Below, in pieces: positions 9,062 through 16,426 of a stretch of 21,662 bases of DNA (position 1 is its first letter; each line of letters opens with the position of its first letter). This DNA comes from Flavobacteriales bacterium (lineage in GTDB: Bacteria; Bacteroidota; Bacteroidia; Flavobacteriales; BACL11). Position numbers and translations under genes: made by a program. The notes under the pieces are model-generated. The model ran no database searches and was not told the DNA's origin. It saw only the letters and a list, made by a program, of their open reading frames with translations. The stretch spans positions 1 through 21,662 of the forward strand of contig JABHQB010000128.1 in the NCBI GenBank assembly GCA_018695965.1. Direction: 5' to 3'.

Positions 9062-9089
9062 AAAAACCATCTGAAAAGATGGTTTTTTT
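9062..9089 (+). terminator. Terminator shared by the convergent Omp28-like gene and uvrA
   Basis: The stem AAAACCATCT pairs with AGATGGTTTT around a GAAA tetraloop (9073-9076), followed by a T run to 9090. Read on the minus strand it is also a hairpin followed by five Ts. The uvrA stop codon (9091-9089) lies inside the T run. Confidence 0.9.
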
Positions 9090-11860
9090 TATAATTTCTT
9101 TTTTAAATATTTAGCAGTAAAAGATATTTTGTTCTTTATTAAATCTTCCGGAGTTCCTCCAAAAACAATATTACCACCTTTATCACCACCTTCAGGCCCA
9201 AGGTCAATAATCCAATCAGCACATTTTATTACATCAAGGTTATGTTCAATACAAATAACCGAATGGCCTTTTTTTATGAGTTCATTAAAAGATGTAAGTA
9301 ATTTATTAATATCATGAAAATGTAGTCCTGTAGTTGGCTCATCAAAGATGAAAATAATTTTCTCGGAATTTTCTCCTTTACCTAAAAATGATGCTAATTT
9401 TATCCTTTGTGCTTCTCCACCAGAAAGCGTAGAGGAAGATTGACCTAGTTTTACATATCCTAATCCTACATCTTGTAGAGGTTGTATTTTCTTATTTATT
9501 TTTTCTTCTCCGTTTTTAGTAAAGAAAGTAAGTGCTTCATCAACTGTTAGGTCTAAAATATCAGAGATGTTTTTATCAGAGAATTTTACTTCTAATATTT
9601 CATCTTTAAATCTATTTCCTTTACACTCATCACAAAGTAGATGAACATCTGCCATAAACTGCATTTCTACAGTTGTTTCTCCTTCTCCTTTACAATTATC
9701 GCATCTACCTCCATCTACATTAAATGAAAAGAATCCACTCTTATAATCTCTACTTTTTGATAGTTTCTGATTTGAAAATAGAGAACGAATTTCATCATAA
9801 GCTTTTATATATGTAATTGGATTAGATCGTGAAGATTTCCCGATAGGATTCTGGTCGACAAACTCCATTTTAGAATATTTATTCGTGTTGATGTGAGATT
9901 CTTTATAGTTTCTTTTTGTGGCAGTGTATCCGTTAAATCTTTGTTCTAATGCTGGTTTTAGAGCTTCTCTTATCAGAGAAGATTTTCCAGAACCACTTAC
10001 TCCAGTTATTAAAGTGAAACATTCTAAAGGAATTTCAATATTCATATTTAAAATATTATTAATATTAACTCCTTCTAATTTTACAGAATGTTTCCATTTT
10101 CTTCTTTGTTCTGGAACTTCAATTTTCAGTTCTCCACTAAGATATTTAGTAGTTAAACTTCTTTTTTCTTTATAAATATCAGATAGCTTGCCTTGAAATA
10201 TAAGTTCCCCTCCATGAATACCCGCTTCTGTTCCTAAGTCAATAATCTGATCAGATTGTTCCATTATTTTTTCATCATGTTCTACAATAATCACTGTGTT
10301 TCCAATATCTCTAAGGTTTTTCAGAACTTTGATAAGGTTTTCAGTGTCTTTTGAGTGAAGTCCGATTGAAGGTTCATCAAGTATATACATAGATCCTACC
10401 AAGCTGCTTCCTAAAGAAGTTGCTAAATTTATTCTTTGGCTTTCACCCCCAGAGAGAGTTGAGGATTTTCTCGCTAAAGTTAGATAAGATAAGCCAACTT
10501 TATCTAAGTAAGAAAGTCTATTTTTTATTTCTATCAGAATTCTACCAGCAATTTTTTTTTCTGAGGTGTTTAGTTTTATTGTATTAAAGAAATCTATTGA
10601 TTTTTTAATATTCATATTAGTAATTTCTGCAATTGAGGTGTTGTTTATTTTTACATATAAAGCATCTTTCCTTAATCTGCTCCCTCCGCATACATCACAT
10701 TTAGTCCTCCCTCTATATCTAGCAGAAATTACCCTGCTTTGTATTTTATGTTTTTCAGAATCTAGTTTTGTAAAGAATTGAAAAATTCCTTTACATTTAC
10801 CTTTTCCGTTCCATAGTAAATCTATTTCTGATTTGGATAAATCTTTATAGGATTTGTGTATAGGAAAATCATATTCTGCAGCATTTAAGATAAATTTTTC
10901 TTTCCATTTAACTAGTTTTATTCCACTCCAACAACTTACAACTCCTCCGTATACTGACTGATCTTTATCTTTAATAACTTTGTTTTTATCTATTCCTAGA
11001 GTTATTCCAAAACCTTCACATTTTTTACATGCACCATATGGATTATTAAAAGCAAACAGATGAACAGAATTCTTTTCAAAATTTATTCCATCTAACTCAA
11101 ATTTATTAGAGAAATGATATTTTTTATTTCCTATCATAAGATCACATTCTCCATTACCTTCAAAAAATGCAGTTTCTACTGAATCAGTAATTCTATTAAT
11201 AAGGTCTTCATCTCTATCTACATAAATAATTCTATCAACAATAAGGTATGTGTTTTTTGAATCTACTTTCTGATTTTTTTCAATCAGATTATTTATTTTT
11301 TCTATTTTATCATCTGAAAGAACCCTTGAATATCCTTGTTGTAGAAGTGTGTTAAGTTTTTCTGTATTAGCATCTTCTAACTTTGTAAGTAATAAGGAGG
11401 AAGTATTATTTTGATTACTAATAAAATCTACTACATCCGAGATTTGATGTCGTTTTACTACTTTTCCTGAAATAGGAGAATAAGTAATTCCGATACGAGC
11501 AAACAATAGTTTTAAATAGTCATATATTTCGGTAACCGTACCAACTGTAGATCTAGGATTTTTTGATATTACCTTTTGTTCAATGGCAATAGCTGGAGAG
11601 ATTCCGATTATTTCATCTACATCGGGTTTTTGCAATTTCCCTAAAAATTGACGAGCATAAGAAGATAAGCTTTCAATGTATCTTCTTTGGCCTTCTGCGT
11701 AAAGCGTGTCAAAAGCCAAAGATGATTTTCCTGATCCAGAGACTCCAGAAATAACAACTAATTTGTTTTTGGGAATATTTAACGAGATGTTTTTTAAGTT
11801 ATGTAATTTTGCTCCTTTAACTACAATATTATCCTGATTATATTTTGGATTTTTTGACAT
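9089..11860 (-). CDS. uvrA: UvrA, excinuclease ABC subunit A
   Basis: This 923-residue protein is the DNA-damage sensor ATPase of nucleotide excision repair; it loads UvrB at lesions. Two ABC modules are seen: Walker A GVSGSGKSS at 39-47 and at 620-628, signatures LSGGESQR at 470 and LSGGEAQR at 813, and Walker B ILDEPSIGL and IFDEPTTGL near 493 and 838. The C-terminal zinc hairpin is intact (C720, C723, C743, C746). C278/C281 and C388/C391 are present. The expected CPxH after the ARxG segment reads SPIS (128-131), and the expected CPxCG reads ELDGI (255-259), so one zinc site seems lost. The start ATG follows a perfect TAAATTTG box. It ends inside a terminator shared with the convergent neighbour. 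Confidence 0.97.
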   Translation of the reverse strand: MSKNPKYNQDNIVVKGAKLHNLKNISLNIPKNKLVVISGVSGSGKSSLAFDTLYAEGQRRYIESLSSYARQFLGKLQKPDVDEIIGISPAIAIEQKVISKNPRSTVGTVTEIYDYLKLLFARIGITYSPISGKVVKRHQISDVVDFISNQNNTSSLLLTKLEDANTEKLNTLLQQGYSRVLSDDKIEKINNLIEKNQKVDSKNTYLIVDRIIYVDRDEDLINRITDSVETAFFEGNGECDLMIGNKKYHFSNKFELDGINFEKNSVHLFAFNNPYGACKKCEGFGITLGIDKNKVIKDKDQSVYGGVVSCWSGIKLVKWKEKFILNAAEYDFPIHKSYKDLSKSEIDLLWNGKGKCKGIFQFFTKLDSEKHKIQSRVISARYRGRTKCDVCGGSRLRKDALYVKINNTSIAEITNMNIKKSIDFFNTIKLNTSEKKIAGRILIEIKNRLSYLDKVGLSYLTLARKSSTLSGGESQRINLATSLGSSLVGSMYILDEPSIGLHSKDTENLIKVLKNLRDIGNTVIIVEHDEKIMEQSDQIIDLGTEAGIHGGELIFQGKLSDIYKEKRSLTTKYLSGELKIEVPEQRRKWKHSVKLEGVNINNILNMNIEIPLECFTLITGVSGSGKSSLIREALKPALEQRFNGYTATKRNYKESHINTNKYSKMEFVDQNPIGKSSRSNPITYIKAYDEIRSLFSNQKLSKSRDYKSGFFSFNVDGGRCDNCKGEGETTVEMQFMADVHLLCDECKGNRFKDEILEVKFSDKNISDILDLTVDEALTFFTKNGEEKINKKIQPLQDVGLGYVKLGQSSSTLSGGEAQRIKLASFLGKGENSEKIIFIFDEPTTGLHFHDINKLLTSFNELIKKGHSVICIEHNLDVIKCADWIIDLGPEGGDKGGNIVFGGTPEDLIKNKISFTAKYLKKKL

Positions 11861-11863
11861 CTC

Positions 11864-11886
11864 AAATTTTGCGAATCCGCAAATTT
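11864..11886. repeat. Inverted repeat in the uvrA leader
   Basis: AAATTTTGCG (11864-11873) is followed by AATC and then CGCAAATTT (11878-11886), the reverse complement apart from one extra T. It overlaps the -7 box and spans the likely transcription start, 3 bases from the uvrA ATG. It could be a repressor operator or a small leader hairpin; the sequence cannot separate these. Confidence 0.6.
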
Positions 11887-11887
11887 A
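11880..11887 (-). promoter_or_regulatory. uvrA: Bacteroidota -7 box of uvrA
   Basis: On the minus strand this reads TAAATTTG, a perfect TAnnTTTG, 19 bases before the uvrA ATG at 11860. No clean TTG lies at the expected -33 distance. Confidence 0.6.
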
Positions 11888-11978
11888 CTCAATAAGATTT
11901 GGATATTAATAGAACTTTTACTTTATTTGTAACGTAATAAAAACAGATAATAACTAATACCCTCATTAATATAGACAA

Positions 11979-12018
11979 AATTTTACTTTAACTATTTATT
12001 AACGAAAAAAGTAAAATT
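11979..12018. repeat. 11-bp inverted repeat ending at the sigma-factor start codon
   Basis: AATTTTACTTT (11979-11989) and AAAGTAAAATT (12008-12018) are perfect reverse complements separated by 18 bases. The right arm ends on the base before the ATG at 12019. In RNA it would put the ribosome-landing region into a stem; in DNA it could bind a dimeric regulator. Confidence 0.7.
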
Positions 12019-12603
12019 ATGCCTATTATTAAATCTGATCAAGATCTTATAAAGTCGTACTTAAGTGGTAATGAAACTGCTTTTGAGATATTAATTGCAA
12101 AACACAAAGACAAAGTTTTTGCTTTTATCCTTTCAAAAATTAAGAATTACAATTTAGCTCATGATGTTTTTCAGGACACCTTTATTAAGGTGATTAATTC
12201 CCTAAAAAGAGGAAAATATAATGAAGAAGGGAAATTTGTCCCTTGGGTAATGCGTATTGCTCATAATTTAGTAATTGATCACTTTCGTATGCAAAAGAAG
12301 ACTAGAAGTATTGCTCCTACAAAGGACTTTGATATTTTTGATGTGATTTCTGATAATGATAAAAATGCGGAAGAGAATATGATAGATAACCAAATATCCA
12401 GTGATGTAAGAAAACTTATTGAGAAACTACCTGAAGATCAAAAAGAGGTGCTTAAGATGAGATATTACAGAGATTTAAGTTTTAAGGAAATTGCAGAAAT
12501 TACAGATGTAAGTATTAATACTGCACTTGGAAGAATGAGATATGCAATAATTAATTTAAGGAAATTGGTAGAAAAATATAACATCCAATTGCAAATTAAT
12601 TAG
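12019..12603 (+). CDS. ECF-type RNA polymerase sigma factor (sigma-70 family)
   Basis: This 194-residue protein has the two-domain ECF layout. Sigma region 2 covers about 20-95: AFEILIAKHKDKVFAFIL, then AHDVFQDTFIKV for core RNA polymerase binding, and FVPWVMRIAHNLVIDHFR for -10 recognition. A variable linker follows at about 96-130. Sigma region 4 covers about 131-185: LPEDQKEVLKMRYYRDLSFKEIAE plus the helix-turn-helix VSINTALGRMRYAIINLRK. No extra C-terminal domain is present. It diverges from uvrA across 158 bases, and its start is flanked by an 11-bp inverted repeat. A 63-residue gene follows, where ECF operons usually carry a regulator. I see no transmembrane anti-sigma gene nearby. The regulon is unknown. 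Confidence 0.93.
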   Translation: MPIIKSDQDLIKSYLSGNETAFEILIAKHKDKVFAFILSKIKNYNLAHDVFQDTFIKVINSLKRGKYNEEGKFVPWVMRIAHNLVIDHFRMQKKTRSIAPTKDFDIFDVISDNDKNAEENMIDNQISSDVRKLIEKLPEDQKEVLKMRYYRDLSFKEIAEITDVSINTALGRMRYAIINLRKLVEKYNIQLQIN

Positions 12604-12664
12604 AGATAGTACAATATAGTTTTTGTAGAGTCGTTATTTGTGTATATGAATCAAAAAACAACAT

Positions 12665-12856
12665 ATGAAAAGAAACTCTACTCAATTAAATTTGTTACAT
12701 CAGTTTTCGCAAATAAAAACAAGGAAATCTGAAAAAAAAATAGAAGAAAACTTGAAAGTTAAGGATTCTACTATACAAAATATACTTGCTTATTCAAAGT
12801 CAGTAAGATGTATTAAAACCGATTCGTTAGGAATGGTTTTAATGGTAAATAACTAA
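12665..12856 (+). CDS. Small protein following the ECF sigma factor
   Basis: This 63-residue basic, cytoplasmic protein has no signal peptide or transmembrane segment. It splits into a lysine-rich N-terminal helix (residues about 1-30, LHQFSQIKTRKSEKKIEEN) and a C-terminal part DSTIQNILAYSKSV followed by a short strand ending GMVLMVNN. The TIQNIL-Y-K pattern resembles the tail of small proteins I recall next to sigma-70 genes in Flavobacteriia, some of which begin with an anti-sigma-like helix. That similarity is from memory. It starts 61 bases after the sigma stop and is followed by a strong terminator, so the two genes probably form one transcript. A regulator of the sigma factor is a reasonable but untested guess. 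Confidence 0.65.
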   Translation: MKRNSTQLNLLHQFSQIKTRKSEKKIEENLKVKDSTIQNILAYSKSVRCIKTDSLGMVLMVNN

Positions 12857-12877
12857 GTGGTTTTGGTTTTTTATTTA

Positions 12878-12909
12878 AGGTCGAACAATTTATTTGTTCG
12901 GCCTTTTTT
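12878..12909 (+). terminator. Terminator of the sigma-factor transcription unit
   Basis: AGGTCGAACAA (12878-12888) pairs with TTGTTCGGCCT (12894-12904), 11 bp with one G-U, around a 5-base loop, and continues into a T run to 12909. It comes 22 bases after the small gene's stop. The 3' arm contains the TTG of the nth promoter. Confidence 0.92.
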
Positions 12910-12922
12910 ATTATTACATTTG
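12894..12922 (+). promoter_or_regulatory. nth: Bacteroidota promoter of nth, nested in a terminator
   Basis: TTG (12894-12896) and TACATTTG (12915-12922, perfect TAnnTTTG) are 18 bases apart. The -33 TTG lies in the 3' arm of the preceding terminator. The -7 box ends only 4 bases before the ATG at 12927, so transcription should begin at or next to the start codon. Confidence 0.75.
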
Positions 12923-12926
12923 TAAT

Positions 12927-13565
12927 ATGAGAAAAAAGCAGAGAGTAAAAGAATTTATTGAATATTTTTCGGAAAACTTACCAGAAGCAAAAACTGAACT
13001 TCATTATACAAATGCTTTTCAGCTTACTGTTGCTGTTGTTCTTTCTGCACAATGCACCGATAAAAGAGTAAATATAATTACTCCACCTCTTTTTGAAGCT
13101 TTTCCTACTCCAGAAGTTATGGCAGAAGCATCTGTTGATTATATTTTTGATTTAATAAAAAGTTGTAGTTATCCTAGAAATAAAGCAAGACATCTTTCTG
13201 GTTTAGCAAAGATGTTGGTCTCCGATTTTAATTCAGAAATCCCAGGAAACTTAGAATTATTGCAAAAATTACCTGGAGTAGGAAGAAAAACTGCAAATGT
13301 AGTTGGTTCTGTATATTTTGATATTCCAGCAATGCCAGTTGACACTCATGTCTTTAGAGTGTCAAATAGGATTGGATTAACTGCAGCAAAAAACCCTTTA
13401 CAATCAGAATTACAATTACTTAAATTATTTCCAGAAGAGAAACTAAATATAGCACATCATTGGCTAATATTACATGGTAGATATGTATGCAAAGCTAGAA
13501 GATCAGAATGTGAAAATTGTGGTATTACATCAATTTGTAAATACTATAAAAAGAATAAAAAATAA
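12927..13565 (+). CDS. nth: Endonuclease III, base-excision-repair DNA glycosylase/AP lyase
   Basis: This 212-residue enzyme removes oxidised pyrimidines and cleaves the abasic site. The helix-hairpin-helix LPGVGRKTANVV carries the catalytic Lys121, and Asp139 lies in PVDTHVFRV. The 4Fe-4S cluster ligands are C188, C195, C198 and C204 with the standard C-x6-C-x2-C-x5-C spacing. The LSAQCTD segment (40-45) is also typical. I chose the ATG at 12927 because MRKKQRVKEF lines up with the start of known Nth proteins. An upstream TTG at 12894 would add 11 residues, but it lies in a terminator stem and doubles as the -33 box. It sits between the sigma operon and recA. Confidence 0.96.
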   Translation: MRKKQRVKEFIEYFSENLPEAKTELHYTNAFQLTVAVVLSAQCTDKRVNIITPPLFEAFPTPEVMAEASVDYIFDLIKSCSYPRNKARHLSGLAKMLVSDFNSEIPGNLELLQKLPGVGRKTANVVGSVYFDIPAMPVDTHVFRVSNRIGLTAAKNPLQSELQLLKLFPEEKLNIAHHWLILHGRYVCKARRSECENCGITSICKYYKKNKK

Positions 13566-13649
13566 AACTTCTTTCTGTTAATAAATAGGAGTTGTTTTTC
13601 TTTCAATTTCACAGATATTTTCTCTTTTTTGTATTAAATTAAATTAATT

Positions 13650-14648
13650 ATGAGAGATAAAGAAAAGGCAGCAAAATTAAAGGCGTTAGAACTTACATTA
13701 GATAAGTTAGAGAAATCATACGGCAAGGGTGTGGTAATGAAATTAGGTGATAAAGTTGTAGAAGATATTGATTCTATACCAACAGGATCTGTAGGGTTAG
13801 ATACTGTATTAGGTGTTGGAGGTTATCCGAGAGGAAGAGTTGTTGAGATCTATGGTCCGGAATCTTCTGGTAAAACTACTTTGTCAATACATGCAATTGC
13901 AGAAGTACAGAAACAAGGTGGTATTGCTGCTTTTATTGATGCAGAACATGCTTTTGACTCTTCATATGCTGCTAATCTAGGTGTAAATATTGATGATCTT
14001 CTTATATCGCAACCAGATAATGGAGAACAAGCATTAGAAATTGCTGATCATTTAATTAGTTCAGGTGCAGTTGATTTAGTGATTATTGATTCTGTCGCTG
14101 CATTGACTCCTAAATCTGAAATAGAGGGTGAGATGGGAGATAGTAAAATGGGGCTTCATGCTAGACTAATGTCTCAAGCACTGAGAAAACTAACTGCTAC
14201 TATAAATAAAACGGGCTGTACCCTAATGTTTATTAATCAACTTAGGATGAAGATTGGTGTTATGTTTGGAAATCCTGAGACTACAACTGGAGGAAATGCA
14301 CTTAAATTTTATTCTTCTGTTAGGTTAGATATAAGAAGAATTGGAGCTATTAAAAATGGTGAAGATATTATAGGAAACAGAACTAGAGTTAAAGTTGTAA
14401 AAAATAAAGTTGCTCCTCCTTTTAAGAAAGTAGAATTTGACATTATGTTTGGAAAAGGAATTTCAAGAAGTGGTGAAGTTCTAGATATGGCTGTGGATAC
14501 AGATGTAATTAAAAAGAGTGGTTCGTGGTTCTCTTACCAAGATGCAAAATTAGGACAAGGAAGAGACGCTGTAAAGAATATGCTTGAAGATAATCCTGAG
14601 CTAATGGCAGAACTTGAAGAAAAAATAAAAGAAGCTAATTTGTCTTAA
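13650..14648 (+). CDS. recA: RecA recombinase
   Basis: This 332-residue ATPase forms filaments on single-stranded DNA, drives strand exchange and stimulates damage responses. The N-terminal helix is at 1-30. Walker A is GPESSGKTT (69-77), with a catalytic Glu in FIDAEHAF near 99 and Walker B LVIIDS at 143-148. Loop L1 is EGEMGDSKMG and loop L2 follows FINQLRMKIGVMFGNPETTTGG (194-215). The C-terminal domain is short with a mildly acidic tail, so the protein is a little shorter than E. coli RecA. I see neither a TAnnTTTG box nor a LexA-like operator in the 84 bases upstream. It follows nth, and the MORN/TPR lipoprotein gene starts one base after its stop. Confidence 0.98.
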   Translation: MRDKEKAAKLKALELTLDKLEKSYGKGVVMKLGDKVVEDIDSIPTGSVGLDTVLGVGGYPRGRVVEIYGPESSGKTTLSIHAIAEVQKQGGIAAFIDAEHAFDSSYAANLGVNIDDLLISQPDNGEQALEIADHLISSGAVDLVIIDSVAALTPKSEIEGEMGDSKMGLHARLMSQALRKLTATINKTGCTLMFINQLRMKIGVMFGNPETTTGGNALKFYSSVRLDIRRIGAIKNGEDIIGNRTRVKVVKNKVAPPFKKVEFDIMFGKGISRSGEVLDMAVDTDVIKKSGSWFSYQDAKLGQGRDAVKNMLEDNPELMAELEEKIKEANLS

Positions 14649-14649
14649 A

Positions 14650-15888
14650 ATGAGATATTCCTTTTTAATTTTCACTTTATTATTATATTTTTCTTGTGGA
14701 GATAATACGGAAAAGAATGAGAAGAATGATACTGTAGATAGCCCGTATTTGAGAGAAATAACACAAGAAATGCTTGACGATGGATATACAGGAAAAGGAA
14801 CTTATTTTTCTATTGAAGGGTGGAAATATGAAGGAGAATGGAAGGATGGTAAAAAACACGGAAAAGGTACTTATATTCATAATGATGGTGATCAATACAT
14901 AGGAGAATGGAAGAATGGACAGGAAGTACATGAAGGACAAAATAATAAGTCTCCTGAACAGAAAGAAAATGATAGTACAAATGATTCTTTACTTGTAGAA
15001 AGAGCTTTACTAAATATAGAGAAAGGAAACCTTGAAGAGGCTAAGAAGGATTTAGAAACGGCAAATTTACTTGATACAACAAATGGGCATACCCATTATT
15101 TATTAGGAGATGTTTTGTTAGAACTTGCAAAACAAGGAAAAGGTAGTGAAGAGTCAGTAAAGTTATCTTCTTCTCATTTTAAATCTGCAATTAAATATAA
15201 GTCTGATTCAGCACTTTCCTTTCAGAAAGATGGTGAAATTTCAATGTATCTTAGAGAACATCTTCAGGCAATAGAACTTTTGTCTAAATCCCTATCAGTT
15301 GATGAAACAGATTATCAAACTCTTATTTTATTAGGATATTGTTATAAAGAGTTAGATCAGTTAGAGAATGCAAGATATTGTTTTGAGAAATCAATAAATA
15401 TTGAAACTCAAAATGAAGAGGCTTATTTGCAAATTGCTAATATTTATTCTGCTGATTATGATATGACAGCTATTGAGTATTACAAGAAAGCATTGAAGAT
15501 AAATTCTAATAATCGACTAGCATATTATAATATTGGACTATTGTACCAGAATAATCATATGTATAGTCAAGCTCAGGATTATTATCATAAACTTTTTGAA
15601 AATGATATTGAAGATAAATGGTATGTAGATGCACATTATAATCTTGGATTTATCTTTATGGAAAACTTAAAAGATTATAAAAATGCAATTAACTATTTTG
15701 CTGAAGCTGCTTTAGTGAATCCTAATTCCTTCTCTTCATATTTTGCAATGGGACACTGTTATTTATCTTTAGGGGACGTAATAAATGCAGAAAGATATTA
15801 TAGGAAATCATTAGATATAAACCCTGAATATAAAGATGCTCAAAATGCATTAAACAAATTACTTTCTGATAACGAAAAATATAAATAA
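14650..15888 (+). CDS. Putative lipoprotein with MORN and TPR repeats
   Basis: This 412-residue protein has a short hydrophobic leader ending YFSC; Cys16 would be lipidated, although the lipobox is weak. Two MORN-type repeats lie at about 58-97 (YEGEWKDGKKHGKGTY, then YIGEWKNGQ). A polar linker follows at 98-115. From about 115 to 405 there are roughly seven TPR-like helix pairs, the best being AYYNIGLLYQNNHMYSQAQDYY, AHYNLGFIFMENLKDYKNAINYF and SYFAMGHCYLSLGDVINAERYY. Both repeat types usually bind proteins or membranes, so a periplasmic scaffold is plausible. It starts one base after the recA stop and ends one base before the YqeY gene, so the three are probably cotranscribed. No exact function is known to me. 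Confidence 0.85.
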   Translation: MRYSFLIFTLLLYFSCGDNTEKNEKNDTVDSPYLREITQEMLDDGYTGKGTYFSIEGWKYEGEWKDGKKHGKGTYIHNDGDQYIGEWKNGQEVHEGQNNKSPEQKENDSTNDSLLVERALLNIEKGNLEEAKKDLETANLLDTTNGHTHYLLGDVLLELAKQGKGSEESVKLSSSHFKSAIKYKSDSALSFQKDGEISMYLREHLQAIELLSKSLSVDETDYQTLILLGYCYKELDQLENARYCFEKSINIETQNEEAYLQIANIYSADYDMTAIEYYKKALKINSNNRLAYYNIGLLYQNNHMYSQAQDYYHKLFENDIEDKWYVDAHYNLGFIFMENLKDYKNAINYFAEAALVNPNSFSSYFAMGHCYLSLGDVINAERYYRKSLDINPEYKDAQNALNKLLSDNEKYK

Positions 15889-15889
15889 A

Positions 15890-16339
15890 ATGAGTTTACA
15901 AAATACAATTTCTGATGACCTTAAAAAGGCTATGATTGCCAAAGAAAAAGACAAATTATCTGCACTTAGAGCCGTAAAAGCAGCATTTATTGTAGAAATG
16001 GCAAAAGATGGTTCAGATTCAGTTTCTGATGATATGTCAGAAAAAATAATTGCAAAATTAGTAAAACAAAGGAAGGAATCTGCATCTATCTTTTCTGAGC
16101 AAGGAAGAGATGATTTAGCAAAAGATGAAATTATTCAATTAGAATATCTTGAAGTGTATTTACCAGAACAAATGGGAGAGGAGGAAGTTAGAAAAATTGT
16201 ACAGGAAGTTATATCTCAAGTTGGAGCTTCTTCTCCTTCAGATATGGGAAAATGTATGGGTCCACTAATGGGAAGACTGAATGGAAAAGCTGACGGAAAA
16301 TTAATTTCTCAGTTGGTAAAAGAGGAACTAAGTAAGTAG
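15890..16339 (+). CDS. GatB/YqeY-domain protein
   Basis: This 149-residue cytoplasmic protein has the standard length and ends of the YqeY family: an N-terminal helical domain (MSLQNTISDDLKKAMIAKEKDKLSALRAVKAA), the central EIIQLEYLEVYLPEQM motif, and a C-terminal GatB-tail-like domain (SDMGKCMGPLMGRLNGKADG). The C-terminal domain resembles the tRNA-binding tail of the GatB amidotransferase subunit. The role of free-standing YqeY proteins is poorly defined; an RNA- or tRNA-linked task is inferred. It starts one base after the lipoprotein stop, so translation may be coupled. It faces the O-antigen ligase gene across 87 bases that hold a long imperfect hairpin. Confidence 0.93.
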   Translation: MSLQNTISDDLKKAMIAKEKDKLSALRAVKAAFIVEMAKDGSDSVSDDMSEKIIAKLVKQRKESASIFSEQGRDDLAKDEIIQLEYLEVYLPEQMGEEEVRKIVQEVISQVGASSPSDMGKCMGPLMGRLNGKADGKLISQLVKEELSK

Positions 16340-16371
16340 ACATTAATATTTTCTATTGACAAGTAGTATCG

Positions 16372-16425
16372 TATACTTAACCATCCGTTACAGTTTACGT
16401 AGTTGTCATAAAATGGATAAGTATA
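16372..16425. repeat. Long imperfect hairpin between convergent genes
   Basis: TATACTT at 16372-16378 pairs with AAGTATA at 16419-16425. After a 4-base bulge, ATCCGTT (16383-16389) pairs with AATGGAT (16412-16418), including one G-U. The loop contains the palindrome TACGTA. There is no T run directly after it on either strand, so a two-way terminator is possible but not shown. Confidence 0.45.
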
Positions 16426-16426
16426 G

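Noticed and set aside
12646..12732. Alternative 28-codon frame starting at ATG 12646
   Set aside because: It overlaps the 63-residue gene in another frame, is very short, and shows no recognisable pattern.
12894..12926. Extended nth start at TTG 12894
   Set aside because: The added residues come from a terminator stem and loop and from the promoter. Nth proteins normally begin at the later Met.
13566..13649. SOS box or promoter before recA
   Set aside because: I found no TAnnTTTG match and no palindromic operator; the region is T-rich and a TTTTTTTG run is too poor a match.
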